The notes under the pieces are model-generated. The model worked only from the letters and a program-made list of their open reading frames with translations. It ran no database searches and had not been told where the DNA came from. A DNA stretch of 64,000 nucleotides from Chaetomium olivaceum. Its lineage: Eukaryota; Ascomycota; Sordariomycetes; Sordariales; Chaetomiaceae. Within the stretch, counting starts at the first letter, position 1. Each line of letters begins with the position of its first letter. The stretch spans positions 124,001-188,000 of the forward strand of contig JAYWVB010000045.1 in NCBI GenBank assembly GCA_039881045.1, read 5' to 3'. Positions 48,389 to 59,003 of this stretch are shown in pieces. A program made the translations under genes and the position numbers.

Positions 48389-48807
48389 CAATTGCCTACT
48401 TGCCCCTGAACGCCTGAGAGGGCCAGTCTAACTTACTCCCTCTACCTAAATACACCAATCGCAAGATACAGTAAAACGCAACGCACAACAGAAAACAAAG
48501 ACTCCCCTCCGCCAATAGGCCCGTGGTCCACATCCCAGTTCAGTGCCAGAAGGTCTGTGAGTTTCCCCCGGGTTTGTAAAGCCCCCTTCTTGAACAAGCC
48601 ATGGCTCGATGCGCTTTGGAAAACCCCGCTAGGTGCTTTCCTCTGCGGCGCACAAATAGAACGGAAACTCGAACCTCGGGCGGGCAGAGATCCAAATCAT
48701 GTGCAGTAGCAATATTCTCAAGGACAGCACCCGACACCACTAGCCATGCTCAACCTCACGCTTGGGACTTTAACAACCTTCAAGGTACAGTCCCAAACTA
48801 GGAACCA

Positions 48808-50647
48808 TCACCCTGCTGGCGGCGACGCTGGCCGGCAGCGGGCGCGGTAGAAGACGACGCCGAGGCGTTCAGGCAGACGCGTCGTCATGCCACCGCCGGT
48901 CCGGGCGCCGGCGGTCGTTCGGGCGGGAGCACCACCGGCAGAAGCGCCGCCTCCTCTGCCACTGGCTGTTCCGCCTCCCCTTCCGCCGGTGGCGGTTCCC
49001 CCTCTGCCGCTCGCTGCTGCTCCTCCGCCCCTTCCGCCTTGGGCCGCGGGGGTGCGGGACGGGGTGGTCGACGAGCCCTGGGCTGCGCCGCCCCTCCCAC
49101 CTGCCGCTCCCCCCCTTCCGCCGGAGGCACCTCCTCTCCCGCTTGCTGCTCCTCCCTTCCTTGGGCCGCGGCGGCTGTTCCCTGTCGTGCTTGCGGGGCG
49201 GTGTTTGTGGCCGTGGAAGATGGTATCACATATGCGGGGAGCACCATCGCCCCGGAGGGCAAGGCTCGGTAAAACGGTTATGGAGTCTGATAGGAGGGGT
49301 AACTCCCTTACGGTAGGCTTCCTCTCTGATGTTGATTTGGGCCGCGGTGTAATCTTTCGGGGCCGCTAGGTAACCTGGCACCATTGAAGCCAGTGAACGA
49401 ATCGAGTACCGTGGCATGTCTCGGGAAGCTTTTTGACGCAGCCAGCGAGCTCCTTGATCAGTTCTTCTCGTCGGGCTGGTCCTTCCGGGTACTGCTTTAT
49501 CGAAGTTATAGCGGAGGGCGCTAATGTGAAGCGTAACGGCCAGGAGGATACAACGGGTGGTACTCAGAGTTGAGGCAACGCCGCCCTGGCAACGGAACTC
49601 GATTGTTCCTCTTTCGTAAAGTGGCAAAAGTTGGTCGATACGTTCGCTGTCCAGCCTTTCCTAGACTCCCCGCCTTTCAGTGAATCGAGAAGTTTGGTCT
49701 CGGATATAGCCGCAAGCCCGTCGATCTTTGCAAAGAGGGGGGCCCACCCTTTGTTAGGGACTCCCATGTATTCGTCCCCCGCGAAAATAGTGTTGTTTGG
49801 CAAGGCGAATTCATTCCATGCACGGCTTTGCGGTACGAGCCGGGACAGCGCATGCTCCCAGAAGTACGTTCCTTTCGCGATCCTAACAATCTGATCCAGC
49901 GTATAGCGGTTTTGTCTGGTTGGGCCGGGCGCTACGTGTACGTGGAAGCCGCAGAACTCGTCGATCCAGAAGTCGAACTTCTCACCAAGTTCTTCCCAGA
50001 CCATGTCGATCTAGTTGCCACTCCTTCGATATCGACATGGGTGGCGTATTGATTTCGATCCCCCCTGTACTATTATTAGCATATTGAAACGAAAAAGGCA
50101 GTTTCTCGACAGAGTAAGAATAACTCCATACGTACACCACTTTCTTGCTTCGGCATCTGGGCCGAGTCGGAGCCAGTCATCTTTCAAGCTGGAGTCCGCC
50201 TCGCACCCCCATCCGTTATCATCGCCCAAAACGCTGTCGATGATTGCTTTAACAGCCGTAGTAACCCGCGCTTCTGTACCGCTTTGGGATGAGCATCGAC
50301 GTTGTTCCAGAGGTCAAAGTCCCAATCCCGAAAATACAGGGCAGGGAGGAAGGGTTCGTTTCTTTTCTTTTTCTCAGCGCCGCTTCCACGCTGGGTTTGA
50401 GCTTGATGTAAACCTCAATCTCGGCGCTGAATAGAGGCCACACGGTTTTGGCGGCTCCGGCGGTTCCGGTATTGCCCGTGCTTGTAGTGTTTCCGGCATT
50501 TCCACTGCTTCCGGTATTTCTGGTGTTCCCAGCATTTCCGGGGTTTGCAGTGTTCCCGGTGTTTCTGGAGTTTCCTGCGTTTGCGGTATTTCTGGTGGTT
50601 CCGGTGTTTCCGGTGTTTCCAGCATTTCTAGGAGTTCTGGTACTCAT
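48808..50647 (-). CDS. Putative amidoligase with repeat head and RGG tail (several frame breaks)
   Basis: The core has WPLFSAEIEVYIKLKP, a GDDNGWGCEADSSLKDDW block, the metal/ATP-site signature FCGFHVHVAPG, then NRYTLDQIVRIAKGTYFWEH and GTIEFRCQGGVASTLST. These are hallmarks of the putative amidoligase family of the ATP-grasp-like/COOH-NH2 ligase fold, which forms amide bonds on peptides or small molecules. The head (50,450-50,645) is a Gly-Asn-Thr/Ala repeat. The tail, in the continuing minus-strand frame to a TGA at 48,808, is rich in GRGG and GGRGG units as in RNA-binding RGG proteins. An intron with donor GTACGT lies near 50,125-50,060. Frame breaks occur near 50,335, 50,275, 50,010 and 49,605. 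Start ATG is at 50,647. Substrate is unknown. Confidence 0.65.
50452..50640 (-). repeat. Degenerate 9-base tandem repeat coding Gly-Asn-Thr/Ala
   Basis: Units of the type GGAAACACC or GGAAATGCT repeat about 18 times, so that coding reads GNTGNT or GNAGNT. This is low-complexity coding sequence at the start of the amidoligase, likely to vary in copy number between strains. Confidence 0.8.
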
Positions 50648-51644
50648 TGTCGTAGGTTAGGTACCTAGGTTGGTTGGTTGTTGACGGTGTCGAAAAGGTT
50701 GAGATGTCTGTAGCTGGCTATTTCTTGATAAAAAGTTAATAGCCAGCGATACGATGCACACTCAATACCTATTTATTTACTACCATCAAGGTGGGATAGC
50801 TCCACAATCCGTATCCTCTTACTTTTACTAGGTACATGTACCTAGTTCGGGAGATGCTGAAGGCATGCATCCATCTCATGGACGCTGAAACCATGCTGGC
50901 CTCGGACTGAAAAGTGAAACTGGAATTCCGCAGGCAACGGGACGCGGTAAAACAAGACCGTGAATTGGTACATGTGCTTCATTCATTGTGTGTATAAACA
51001 AAAGCGGCCGCCTTCCCCGCGACGACCAGCCCGCCTAAACTAGTGCAGGCCTCTAAAGCCGTCCTGGTTGCCTAGAACGGTTGCAAAAGGGTGCAGACTA
51101 AAATCAGCTTCCTGAAAATATGATCGCCAAGACGCGGGCACCTAGCGCGCGATATCGTGGAGGCCTCGAGTGTGAGTCAGGCAACAGTATCGCAGACTCC
51201 AGGTAGCTCTTCGGCGCCGCACAACATGGGATGCGAGGACGATGCGGCGTAACCAATGGCGGGGGGGCGGGTAGGAAGGCTAGATATACACTCAAAAACA
51301 TGATGATTGAATTGAGCCATGAGTATGAGTTCTCGTATTGATTAGGTACCTAGGTTCATGCCGTGTTTTATGCTACCCGTTGCAGCGGTCCGGAGAAAGC
51401 CTGCGATGGTCTTTGCTTATCCTGAGAGTTTGATGCCACACGTGACCCTACTCGTCCGAGGTGGTCCACTACTCGCCGCTCACTTCTGAGGGAGGTCGAG
51501 GCGGGTTGGTCTGAAGGAAGTTGGGAAACAATTAATTACATACATTGTTGTGTCCTGGAGGAAGCTCTCGAGGGCCAAGATTCCATAGACTTCCGAAACA
51601 TCACGCTGTGCCGCACGCTCAAGGCATTCCACGGCGACGACCCT

Positions 51645-52217
51645 GTGCTAAAGGAGAACAAGGTGGACTGCGGCATCTTCCTCCAGCCTGCACTAGGAGG
51701 CGACGGGCGGTCATCAAAGATAATCCTGTCGGGGACGGCCTTGATGTCTTCCGCGCTTCCTTCAACCCGGTCTGCGGAGGAGTGGGACGAGACATGGAAA
51801 CCTTTAACGAGCACATGGCGGAGACAGGCGCTTGACAAGTGTGAGCGCCTTTACGGCTCGGTTACTGTAAATACTGTCTGGGATCTTGCGGCTGCATGAT
51901 GACTTCCTTCCGGTGTTAGCCTGGCATTTGCTGCTTTTATAAGGCGTGAACCTCTACTCAAGATCATCTCGGACAATCATGTCGCATTATTTCGCTTCGT
52001 CGCGCCCTATACCAAATCTGCACCCTTCTCTCCCGGCTTAATATATCTTGTGTTACTGCAACTGCGTCACACCTGGAAGGTGGATATTCCGTTTCTTATC
52101 GAGGCCGAGGACCGGCGGCTAACCTCAGATAAGTGGCAAGTAGTGTCAATAAGAACTACGTCAGGGGCGAAAAGTAAATCATATACAGCAGACACGGCTC
52201 CCAGGCCCTTCACTTAA
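51645..52217 (+). pseudogene. Coding-like fragment of an unknown multi-copy gene
   Basis: Two reading frames can be joined by a one-base shift near 51,895. The first ends CERLYGSVTVNTVW, and the second gives LHDDFLPVLAWH. After another shift come LLKIISDNHVALFRFVAPYT and IYLVLLQLRHTWKVDIPFLI, ending at a TAA at 52,215-52,217. The ISDNHVALFRFVAPY segment is repeated at 63,936-64,000. I do not recognise the family. It looks like a decayed accessory gene. Confidence 0.4.
51948..52012 (+). repeat. 65-bp repeat, left copy
   Basis: Matches 63,936-64,000 in 62 of 65 positions; all three differences are T here and C there. The right copy is cut by the window end, so the true length is unknown. Confidence 0.9.
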
Positions 52218-52266
52218 GCAGAGATAATAAAATATATGAGACATTACAGCGATTGTAGAAAATCTA

Positions 52267-55200
52267 TCACTCTGTAAAAGCAAACCGAAAGAACGTCACT
52301 CGGCCAGAGCTATGTCCTAGGACGAGTGTATGATCATGAACCGCCACACATGTTGCCCGATAGTCAGCGGGAAGCCAAAGAACACGCTTCCCATATATTG
52401 TAACCCATTCGTCGCCGACGAAGAGAGAACCACTGGCGGGTTTCTGGCCTCCAGAGCTGCTTGAAGTTTCGGAATTTACGGTTATGCTCAGCAGCCCTCG
52501 GTCTGTCTCGAGACATTTGCCGTCCGGCGAGAACGCCACTGCGTGACCGAGTGGTCATGCCCCTCGAGCGTCTGCCGGTGCGCGCCGGTCGCCGTATCCC
52601 AGAGCCGGATCGTCTCATCGTACGAAGCCGACGCGAGCGTCTTGCCGTCCGGCGAGAACGCCACTGCGTTAACCGGGTGGCCATGCCCCTCGAGCGTCTG
52701 CCGTGTGCGCCGGTCGCCGTATCCCAGAGCCGGATCGTCATCGTGCGAAGCCGATGCGAGCGTCTTGCCGTCCGGCGAGAACGCCACTGCGTTAACCGAC
52801 ATCATGCCCCTCGAGCGTCTGCCGGTACGCGCCGGTCGCCGTATCCCAGAGCCGGATCGTCTATCGTCCGAAGCCGACGCAAGTGTCTTGCCGTCCGGCG
52901 AGAACGCCACTGCCAGACCGAGTTACGATGCCCCTCGAGCGTCTGCTGGTGCGCGCCGGTCGCCGTATCCCAAGCCGGATCGTACTAGCGCGAAGCCGAC
53001 GAGCGTCTTGCCATCCGGCGAGAATGCCCACGCGTTAACCAGTGGCCATGCCCCTCGAGCGTCTGCCGGTGCGCGCGGTCGCCGTATCCCAGAGCCGGAT
53101 CGTCTCATCGCCCGAAGCCGACGCAAGCGTGTTGCCGTCCGGCGAGAACGCCACTGCCCAGACCGGCCGCTATGCCCCTCGAGCGTCTGCCGGTGCGCGC
53201 CCCAGTGGTCTCTAATACCAGCGGTCATTTCGATAAAAGACAACCTTTCCTTCCAATACCGATTTCTAATCTCGCTCAAAGTTGGGCTGAATACGAGCGC
53301 GGAGCCGTATACCTGTAAGGGGGCCCGTTCTATGATCGATCTGTGACTAAATACAAACTTCTCTGCGTCTTTCAACAACTCAAGAAGGTAAGGGTTGATC
53401 TCCGGTTGTGACTGACTGGATTAGTAACCTGACAATAATACGGCATTGACAACATACCTGAACGGTATGCAGAATCTTTCTTATCGAGTAGCCCACTGGA
53501 AAGTTGCCCTATAAGAGACAAGCTCTCAAGCCAGGAGGAACCATTCCTTTAGGAATCCAAACACCTTCCCGTCGTCTGTCAGTTCTCCTAGGAACCTGGA
53601 GTTGTCGCTGTTCAGGGAGCAGAGATGGTCGGCCCAGAAGACACAAGAGTATCGTATTGGAGCTAGCGGATCTGGATCAGGGGGCGCCATATTCTCCGGT
53701 TTGAAGCCGGGGTCGAGGTCGTATATGTTGCGTTTAGCATTGAGGACATCGCATCATTGAGCGTCTGACAATCTCGCTATGCCCTTGAGCGGGCCCAGCT
53801 GGTTGAAGTCTAGTCGCGTAATTGTCGCCCAGATAGTCCTTCGCGGACTGATGGATTAGGTAGACCGTTTCGTCCTTGATTGTTAGAAATGAGCCGCATC
53901 GGTCCACAATTGTCCGGGGATTACTCTTCGCTGGCAAACCTGCAACTACAATAAGCTCGGAGAGTGATAGAGGGCGATGTACAAGGAATGTAGCCGCGAG
54001 TACATTCTTGCAGCGTTGCCGGTTTTGCTTGTTCCCTTCATCAATCCTGTCCATCATATGACCGTACAAATCTGTCAAGCCCGGAGGGATGCTCTGGACG
54101 GTCTCGACAGCGTCCCAGCCCTCCACTGAACTGAGTTCTTTGAACACGAGAGCCACCCAGAGGAACGTGTTCTCTGCTCGTTGCCGGACTTCATGAGAGA
54201 CCTCAGCCAAAACGCGGTGTCGTATCCTTCCCTGTACTTGAGCTCCATAAGCTTGTGTCGTTGTATGCATTGACAGGTTCTTCCAGACGCTGAGTATCTA
54301 GCTCGACAAGGGAGTTGGAAGGTTGGGAGTTGGTGTCCGGTTCCTTGAGCTCAGAGAGAAGGTCAACTTCTGGACGGCTAGAGTAGCCATCTCACCTTCT
54401 GGGAGAGGTTGAGGAAGTGAAATGAGAGATGAGGTCTGACCGCCGTGCGCGCACTCGTCAAGCGCATCGACCGCGAGGTACACAGGTGACAACTGAGGAT
54501 CCTTCAACATATTCCGAAACGCCTCGGACAGGGCGACGAAGGCATTTTGATCCCTGAAGAGATCCGCGCCTGACTCTTTGTACTTCTGAAGTAGATGGGA
54601 TATGAGGCATGGCTGCTGAAGAAGAAGAAGCCAGATCAAAGACCTGAGGACGGCGGTGGCGTTGTTCAAGGCTGTGTCTGTGCCTTGGCAGAAGAAGAAG
54701 GAAAGTGCTGGTGATAGGGCAACAGGTTGATCCGAGAGTTGGCGAATGAGGCCGATCATAAGCATCGTCTTTCCCGTGCCGGCGTGTCCTTTTCCAGAGC
54801 AATCGACGTGGCGGACGATCGGATCCGCTATCGTCCCAGTTTGTGAACGCTGTATACTCCGGGGTGCGAAGGATCCACTTGTACGCGTCATCGAGCAGCT
54901 CATCCTTACTCTTCTCGATCCGCTCCATATCGTGTTGCGGATCAACGACGCGGAGATCTCTGCGGCACGCTGACTCGATATCATCCCTATGGGCGTCCTT
55001 CTGCGACGAGATGAAGTCCCAATGTGTCGTTGGAATAGTGGGAATCACTTCCAGCAGTTCCCTTGCGTATGCGGCCGCCGTCGCAGCGGCATAGTCCTGC
55101 CATACTTTGTCCTTATGGGAATCTGAGTAGTCGCAAATGCCGCGAATCGGCAAGCACCGGACGTTGTCCATCATGCCTGCTGCCTCCATTTCAAAACACA

Positions 55201-56160
55201 GTGCTGAATGCCGCCCAGCAATCTCATCTCGTTCCTTTCCGTTTCTCATGACTCTGTTGGCTGAAGCGATGACTCCGTAGTGGATCTGAGGTTCGTCAGA
55301 GCGACGACCGGCTCGTGGCTGCAGCTTATTTGGATCGCAGTCATCACATGTCGGCGCACCGAGATGGTGGTGTTCGTAGGAGGCCTGGAAAAGGCGATCG
55401 AGGTGATCTGGACGCGAGAGGTTTGGGAGTCGGCTTCGTAAGAGGCCTGCTATTCGATCGCTGGCCTGGTGCGCCACATACGTCGATTGTAGAGTGGACA
55501 CGGCCGAGTTCAGCAGCGGTGCAGGAGTCTTCGGGATGGCTGTTTCTTGAAAGCGGCCGTCCCCGAGTGCCTTGCCCATGTCATACTGTATCACCTTTGT
55601 ACCGACGACTACGTCGCCCAGGTACAAGTCGGCCTGGCTTGGGCATCCGCCGGCGATACCGACCATCAGGGTGGCACGAATACTGGGAAAACTTCGCTTC
55701 AGGTTTGTCGCGACAATTGCAGCGTTGTTCGTCCCGTATTGCCCAGGCAGGCACGCCATGACGACGTTGTGTCGGTGGATGCGTCCCAGCACGTAGGTGT
55801 TGTCATCGCCGGCTATGCCTGGGTGTGGTAGGTGTTGCTCATCCAGCATGGCGCGAGATGCCGCCAATTCCAGAGGAAGCGCACAGATCCAGGCGATTGT
55901 GTAATCTCCATACGCAAGGCGCATCGTCATCTTGGGCGCTCTGGGAATTCTCGCCTGGCCTTCCTCCACCAGCCTCCTCACATGGGTCTGTCGGTTGGTC
56001 GGGTTATGGAGCTCGGCCGGGATGTTGGTGTCAGGAGCAACGCCTCGGTCTGCATTGTCCGTCTCAAGGCTGTCGTACGCGGCGTTCCACAGTCGCTGGG
56101 AGGCGGAAAGGACAGAGATCCGTTGCTCTGTGGATTCGGCCGCTGCTAGCGACACAAACT
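52267..56160 (-). CDS. PNP-NACHT-WD40 NLR (frame-broken)
   Basis: This has the architecture of fungal NWD-type NLRs, cytosolic STAND ATPases in non-self recognition. At the start is a short NACHT_N-like piece (RLWNAAYDSLE, HNPTNRQTHVRRLVEEGQAR). A complete PNP_UDP domain follows (DYTIAWICALPLELAASRAM, MVGIAGGCPSQADLYLGDVV, CFEMEAAGMMDNV, RGICDYSDSHKDKVWQDYAA). NACHT comes next, with Walker A KGHAGTGKTMLM (near 54,780) and Walker B VYLAVDALDEC (near 54,480), then FLWVALVFKEL and LIHQSAKDYLGDNY. WD40 repeats run from about 53,215 to 52,490, and the last blade ends FFRFAFTE. Frame breaks lie near 54,795 (four A for three), 54,340, 54,250, 53,750 and within most WD40 units. The ATG of MTMRLAYGDY (near 55,930) could be an independent start, or the gene continues from the C2H2 exons upstream. 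Confidence 0.8.
52490..53215 (-). repeat. Tandem near-identical WD40 units (~126 bp)
   Basis: Six unit boundaries are marked by TGCCGTCCGGCGAGAA (plus strand) at 52,518, 52,643, 52,766, 52,889, 53,009 and 53,133. Steps are 125, 123, 123, 120 and 124 instead of 126 bases. Bases between units are almost identical, as in concertedly evolving NWD genes, but each unit carries its own small deletions that shift the frame. Confidence 0.9.
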
Positions 56161-58392
56161 CTGAAGAACAAATCAGCCCTCGAGGATGTCCAGACAAGCA
56201 ACACATCCCACAAACCTTGAGCGTTAAGGCGTCTCATCGCCATGTCTTTGGCTTCTTCGTTCCTCCCTAAACCCTCAAGTACCTTTTCGAGACACTCCAT
56301 CAGAAGGATCGTTTGGACATGGTACTGGCCATCCAATTTCTCGCTGAGCTCCAAGCCGTTCCGACACGGCTCCTCCGCGTCTTCAAACCTCTGTTGCCCC
56401 ACTAACCATGTCGAGAGGACTTGCCAACAATCCCTGGTAAGTGGATCCTCTGGGCCTCGCAAGCCCGTTGACAGGAAGAGCTGACTCCGGAGTATCTGCT
56501 CGGGTTCCCTCTCCAGGAATCGGGTGGCGGTGGGAATGAGAGATGCCCAGTCGATTGGGAAGGGAAATTCAGCATCACCTACGCTGGCATAGTCGAGGAA
56601 CTCCCGGTCTAAATACGGAGGTACAGGCGGAACCCATTCTCCGTCCTCCCACCGACCATCTGGCAAGCCTTTCTTGTTTTCATCGGTGCTCGCCCGCGAT
56701 TCCGCGTCGTCCCCATCCTCAAGGTAGTGGATCGACATGAATCCCACCTGTTTGAGATGCTGAGCGATGTGCCGTAACAGCTCCTCTCGTAAGATTTGGT
56801 TGTCCACCGCCACGGTAGGCAGCCCTTGCGCGTCGGGCTGCAAGACGACCGCCAGCTTGTTCGGGATCGAGTTACAGATGGGACACGTGTGGGCCGGCCG
56901 CGGCAGTCTCACCTCGCACATGTCCTTCCACCCGTCCAGCTCTAGACCTTTGCCGCACTCTGGGTGCTCGCTCTCGATATGCTTCTTTATGGCTGCCTCG
57001 TCATCGAACCACTGCTCGTCGTGGTCCTCCCCACAGCACCACCTGGTCGGCGTGTGGATGTCGCGAGTCCAACGCACTGAGTGTTCGCTGTCCATGTGTG
57101 TCTTCCACTCCTCAAATCGAGCGAAGAGTTGAGGCGGTTCCACGCAATCTGCGGAGATGCACGCGTAGAGGCGTAGCTCCCGGTCCACATGGCGTCTAAG
57201 CCTGCGGTCAACGTGGTATCCGGCAGACAAGCGCGGGGAGGTAGGTAAAGATCAGCTGGCTCAATCAAACTTACTCCCACCAATCCTTTCTCTCGTATTT
57301 GGACTTGTCATGGCGATTGCAACAGTACGGGCAGATGGCATCCTTCGCAGGGGGTTCGACCCTTGGCGGCTTGGGATATCGAACATTGCCGGGTGTGCGT
57401 ATTGATATGGCGGATTTGGTTCCGAAAAAGGACTTCGGTGGCTCTGCGTATTTTCGTCTAGCGACGTCGGAGTCTGGGATGCTGGGGGCTGTCTCGGACA
57501 GCTGGACATGGTTATTTCTGCGGTGGCGAATGGCCGAGGGCTCCTTGCCGCCGCCGTCCATGATGGAAGGCGCCGCCGTGCGTCCGTGCGCCGACGCTCC
57601 GGATGCGGGCTTGGACAACGGCATTCTCTGGGCTTGACCGCCAGCCGTAGTCTCCTCATGGCTCACGGCGTCGCGTTTCTTGGCCGCATGGTTCCGCGCA
57701 TAGAGGATAGCGAAGTAGCGGAACGAAATGGAGCCGGCCAGCTGCCGGCAGAGAGACAACGCCGCGCCGTGGTTGCCCTCTTCCCGCTCGCGGTCAACAA
57801 GTTGGTGTCGGAGATGCAGGTATATCATCTCCTCGAGCACGCCGTCATCCTTCCGCTTGACGAAGGCGTTGATGCGCTGGGTCAAAGTACTGACAGAAGA
57901 CTGCTGGATGGCCACGCCGAGCCGCAGTAGAGAATCAACGGCAGACTCGAGCGCCTTGAGCGACTCGACCAGCAGGGACGAGAGCTCTCCATCGAACGCG
58001 TTGCCCATCTGATCGATGATTGAGCCCCGAGGCCCATCCCCATCCCTATCCTCGTTGTCCGGCTCGCTTTCCAGACGTTTAACTGCGCCAAGAGGGTTAG
58101 TACGGGACCTGGAATGAGCGCTATGGAAGCGCGTCACGAAAATCTACCTACCTCGGAGCAGATTCCTTCGAACAATCTGCAGCAGCTGCAGGACCGAGGC
58201 CCTGAGTGTCTCGCTATAAGCTAAGCTCGCGTCCAGCGAAAGCTTCGGGTTTGCGTAAACCCGCAAGTTAGCGGCCCATTGCTCAAACTGCTGGTGCAAC
58301 ACCTCGACCACGGCAAAGCTTCGAGAGTTTTGTATTCCAGTGACTCGGCGGAATTCGTTGTCGCATTCGCGAGCGAGGTTGCGGATCTCCAT
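56064..58392 (-). CDS. C2H2 zinc-finger/TPR-like protein, possible 5' part of the NLR
   Basis: Exons are 58392-58152, 58082-57275 and 57201-56216; the first intron has a TACTAAC branch point. Exons 1 and 2 are helical and acidic. The zinc-binding part spans the second splice: CPYCCNRHDKSKYE, then LRRHVDRELRLYAC, followed by further C/H pairs (WCCGEDHDEQW, CPICNSIPNK). The C-terminal part is helical and TPR-like (QQRFEDAEEPCRNGLELSEK, EGLGRNEEAKDMAMRRLNAQ). Such C2H2/TPR proteins are common in filamentous fungi. A 55-base intron (56215-56161, donor GTTTGT, CTGAT branch, CAG acceptor) joins codon 678 in phase to the NACHT_N/PNP exon. Without splicing, the frame stops at 56,064 after about 45 more residues. 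Role unknown; DNA or RNA binding is possible. Confidence 0.7.
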
Positions 58393-59003
58393 GTCAGGTT
58401 GCCACTGCCGATGGCAGCCGGCTAATTGGCCAGGACACGGAGCTGTCGAGACAACTGGGGGCGGTCGACTGATTTGTCTCCTTCATTGAAGAACTGGTGC
58501 TTCGCCAGATGTTGACCAGAATCGGCGAGGAGCGGTTCCCGTAGAGGCTCATTATCATGGTGGCAGGCTGAGCTCCAAAAGCCGATCGGTTCGAGTTCGG
58601 ACCCTGTCGAGTGTGGGTTGGCTCAGTTTCCCATTCGCTGAGGGTCGGCAACGCCGAGATACGTGGCAACCGTTCATTCGACATGGAACGTGACAGATGA
58701 TGAATGGGGGCGCGCACCTCTGCGATAAGTGCAGATGCCGGGCTCCAGCGGGGCCGACGTTAGTTTCCTGGTGAACGCTCACTTCAACCCCGCCCGAAAG
58801 CGGCTTCTGGGCTAAGGAGCTGCAATCTCCAAACCCGCGGTTCTCCGGTAGACAACGCTCACCTAAAGACAATCTCTGTAACCTGCAGCGCCCCGGTCTT
58901 CCTCCTCCCAAGGCATCTGCCAGCAGGCGGCAAGAATCGCCACACCAAGCGCAGTGGGATGCCTGCGGACGCTTGAGTTTACCGCCTGCCGGGAGCAGCG
59001 GCC
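58393..59003. promoter_or_regulatory. Shared 0.6-kb upstream region of NLR and protease genes
   Basis: The C2H2/NLR gene (minus, start 58,392) and the protease gene (plus, start 59,004) are head to head with 611 bases between them. Both promoters must lie here. No clear TATA box or operator was found, and open frames in it are short. Confidence 0.5.

Larger units (their letters stand above)
46401..48807. other. Gene-poor stretch with 5S fragments and poly-A
   Basis: Contains two 5S rRNA fragments (47,562-47,628 and 47,701-47,767), a 12-bp-arm hairpin (47,536-47,583) and a 24-base A run (48,365-48,388). A TATATAA-like box near 46,937 precedes a 67-codon open frame at 47,042, which I do not trust as a gene. 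The mix of broken pol III genes and an A run looks like transposon or retroposition debris. Confidence 0.5.
50648..52266. other. Gene-poor stretch with repeat-derived fragments
   Basis: Contains a perfect 20-base palindrome (50,827-50,846), a 23-base match to 48,015-48,037, and coding-like fragments from about 51,545 to 52,217, including the 65-bp repeat shared with the right end of the window. No intact gene was seen. Confidence 0.5.

Noticed and set aside
48887..49369. 160-codon Pro/Ala-rich plus-strand frame
   Set aside because: It is the complement of the RGG tail of the amidoligase; Gly/Arg-rich coding reads as Pro/Ala-rich on the other strand.
52461..53346. Plus-strand frames of 175 and 267 codons with internal repeats
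   Set aside because: They are antisense to the WD40 array, and the repetition comes from that array.
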